Assembly (NCBI GenBank): GCA_003427395.1
Contig: BFEA01000075.1
Coordinates: forward strand, 1,401,960 to 1,422,211
Direction of reading: 5' to 3'
DNA length: 20,252 nt
DNA from: Chara braunii
Taxonomy: Eukaryota > Streptophyta > Charophyceae > Charales > Characeae
Made by a program: the position numbers and the translations under genes. Numbering within the stretch: position 1 is the stretch's first letter; each line of letters starts with the position of its first letter. Shown in pieces: positions 18,502 to 20,252 of this stretch. A model generated the notes under the pieces. The model had not been told where the DNA came from. It did no database searches and saw only the letters and a list, made by a program, of their open reading frames with translations.

Positions 18502-18507
18502 ACTCAC
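18502..18507 (-). other. Candidate 5' splice site (AAG|GTGAGT), right arm
   Basis: The same nine bases as at 1882-1890, on the opposite strand. The exon side is now only a few bases long before the foldback element starts, so if this locus were transcribed its first exon would include the inserted element. Confidence 0.4.
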
Positions 18508-18511
18508 CTTT

Positions 18512-18795
18512 AACAGGCATTTCGTTAAAATTGACATTTTTTACTATTTTCACAAAATTGATCTTCCAAAATAGCACAGTATTTTTTTGCATTTTTCGGT
18601 GCTGACCACATCAGACCATTGATGGTCCGATCTGATCTGCCATGATTTTTTTTCTTTTTTTTCTGACCCTCAGATGTATTTTGACGGTACTTTACGTCGG
18701 GATACATTAGATGGTCCTGGAGCCTCTCCCCAGGTGCTAGCAATGTCTGCGCCAAACAGCATTGCTAGCACTGGTGGCCCAGGTGGGTCTGTTTT

Positions 18796-18839
<44 letters not shown>

Positions 18840-18972
18840 AGTACCTTTCCCATATGTAGCCTGGGGCCCTTGTGCACCAAGCATTTGGGATGTATCTGGT
18901 TGGGGCGCATGCCCCAGGACCCCGCACCAAGATAAACAAGACATGAGCTTTTCTGGCGAAGGAACAACCTTT

Positions 18973-19009
<37 letters not shown>

Positions 19010-19024
19010 TGCCCCGGGGGGGGA

Positions 19025-19069
<45 letters not shown>

Positions 19070-19222
19070 AGAGATACATTAGATGGTCCGGAGTCCCCAG
19101 GACGCCAGACCATCAATGGTCCAATGTCGTGGGCACAAAAACATGCTAAAAAACACAGTTTTTTCTTGGATGCCCAATTTCGGTTGAATAGTAAAAAATG
19201 TCAATTTTAACAAAATGTCAGT
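18512..19222. mobile_element. Foldback element (about 0.7 kb) inserted in the right arm
   Basis: Arms of about 110-120 bp (18512-18634 and 19222-19108) are inverted repeats. They share GTTAAAATTGACATTTTTTA, then ACTATT, a T-rich stretch, and GACCATTGATGGTC. Inside are two long A runs (about 18798-18837 and 19031-19066), an AG-rich run (about 18974-19009), a 12-bp perfect hairpin (GTGCTAGCAATG, 18734-18745 with 18760-18771) and a direct repeat of GATACATTAGATGGTCC (about 18700 and 19075). The flanking sequence is contiguous in the left arm, which supports insertion. Target-site duplication is unclear. Confidence 0.7.
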
Positions 19223-19956
19223 TCTCTTTGCACGCTCGTACTCGTTAGCCGATCCTCTCGACCTCGCTAACTCCCCCAAGTTTATATTAGAGAGCGATTT
19301 AGTCGTGCTTGCGAAACTTGTAGCTATTAGCACTTGCGCGAGATAGTCGGGATTACGCTGAGGCAGGAGGAGAGAGAAAGAAAAGAGGTGCCTACTGTCG
19401 GCATGCCCAGGCCGCTCCGTGGGGGACGTAGCCACTCTTCACGCATCGATCCGGTCATGCAACGCTCTGGCCAATGAGACGCAGGGGAAGGGGCCGTATG
19501 TTTCAACGCGAAGAGAAGCCAAGAGGGAGAAGATTACAGTTACACCCTGTTTGCCAAGAAAGGAACAAGAGGAAATTACAGCTGAGATTAGAGTTAACGC
19601 CTGACGGGAATAGAGTGCAGGACAGCGCAGCAAAACGAGCGCAAGTAAGGAGCATCGTGCAGTTACAAAAAGAGGTACGATGTCCCCAAAATCCTAGTCT
19701 AATTAGAGTCCTACTTCCGAGTGCCCGCGCGGTCTCCAACATTCTTTCCAAAGAGTTCAAAAATTCAAAAAGGTTCCCCCGCACGATGATCGCGCCAAAG
19801 CTCCTTGCCCAAATTTCTCAAAAAGAAGGAAAACGATGCGTAAGCCGTTATTCCTGCGCTCGCTAAGGCGCGCCCTGACCACCAACAGCCGTGGGACCAA
19901 GCTCTCGCAAAACAGACAGAAAATAAAAAATGAAATGGGGGCATTCATGCAACTGA

Positions 19957-20252
19957 CTCTTAGGCCCATCTGCCCACCCCAAGGTTCAATCGCGTAGAAA
20001 GTCGCACCTATCAGAAGATAGATCGTCACAGCACCTCTTTTCCCCATCCCAGTTCTACATTCTCTATCCTCTAAATCCACTCCACCCCACCCTCTTCACC
20101 AAAAGATGGAGAAAAACAGGGCGGCAGCCTGCAGGGGGAGAGTACCAACAGGAGGCAGAGACAAGAGAGATAAACATCAAGGAAGAGGAGGAGGAGGCCC
20201 AGGAGGGGGAGCGGGAGGGGGAGCAGGAGGGGGAGGAGGAGTACGAGGACAG
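19957..20252 (+). other. Open frame running off the window, Glu-rich end
   Basis: After TGA at 19954 one plus-strand frame stays open to the window edge (98 codons) without an ATG. It ends in a glutamate/glycine run from a purine-rich (GAG/GGGGAG) tract starting near 20176. The acidic run may be only translation of the repeat. It overlaps the faint outer end of the right arm. Confidence 0.2.

Larger units (their letters stand above)
18340..20040 (-). repeat. Right arm of the inverted duplication (5' gene region)
   Basis: The reverse complement aligns to 1080-2060, with the foldback element at 18512-19222 as one large insertion. The order is kept: GCGCCTTAGCGAGCGCA near 19870, ATGACCGGATCGATG at 19458-19444, GAGGATCGGCTAACGAG near 19250, then, beyond the insertion, AAG|GTGAGT at about 18510-18502 and the 20-bp exact match at 18399-18380. 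TATAAAC is at 19286-19280. The left and right copies differ by many substitutions and indels, so the duplication is old. Outer homology fades between 19910 and 20040. Confidence 0.7.

Noticed and set aside
18674-19116. Frames with long lysine or phenylalanine runs
   Set aside because: Translation of poly(A)/poly(T) inside the foldback element.

Overview
This is eukaryotic nuclear DNA, almost certainly from a large, repeat-rich plant-lineage genome. I see no operons, ribosome binding sites, rRNA genes or functional tRNA genes, and no long intact gene. The decayed Harbinger transposase, a LINE tail with a zf-RVT-type motif, a tRNA-derived SINE, long AATC and CA microsatellites, and many small inverted-repeat elements resemble what I remember of charophyte (Chara-like) genomes. 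That taxonomic guess is inference and was not searched.

Layout: (1) 1-625, copy A of a composite repeat: CA and AATC microsatellites, T-rich DNA, a TAGGG...CCCTA hairpin, a GC-rich palindromic block. (2) About 1080-2060, left arm of a diverged inverted duplication with a TATA-like box and a strong 5' splice site, followed about 0.9 kb downstream by a short candidate coding exon (2817-2991). (3) 3607-4306, antisense LINE 3' fragment. (4) 4310-6830, AT-rich DNA, a small inverted-repeat element (5346-5475), a SINE-body fragment (5922-6087), and a tandem plus inverted repeat block (6281-6826). (5) 6830-9354, copy C (reversed) and copy B of the composite repeat around a GTTGCC-rich low-complexity segment. 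(6) 9355-14238, a 4.9 kb PIF/Harbinger-type DNA transposon with 20/23-matching terminal repeats, a broken transposase on the minus strand and remnants of a second ORF on the plus strand. (7) 14591-15185, a tRNA-derived SINE on the minus strand with a 28-nt poly(A) tail and an internal 99-bp tandem duplication. (8) 15328-15788, a 461-bp MITE that shares ends and subterminal motifs with the Harbinger element and is flanked by AAA. (9) 16127-17112, two more inverted-repeat elements. (10) 17519-17836 minus, a candidate exon, then the right arm of the inverted duplication (about 18340-20040), split by a 0.7 kb foldback element (18512-19222).

The most interesting points are these. The two ends of the window carry paralogous, inward-facing 5' gene regions whose splice donor is conserved and whose candidate downstream exons look related. 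The left copy gives the empty site for the foldback insertion in the right copy. The Harbinger element and its MITE form a parent/derivative pair. Every in-frame stop seen in the decayed transposon and LINE frames is TAG. Nothing was computed or searched; alignments were done by eye.
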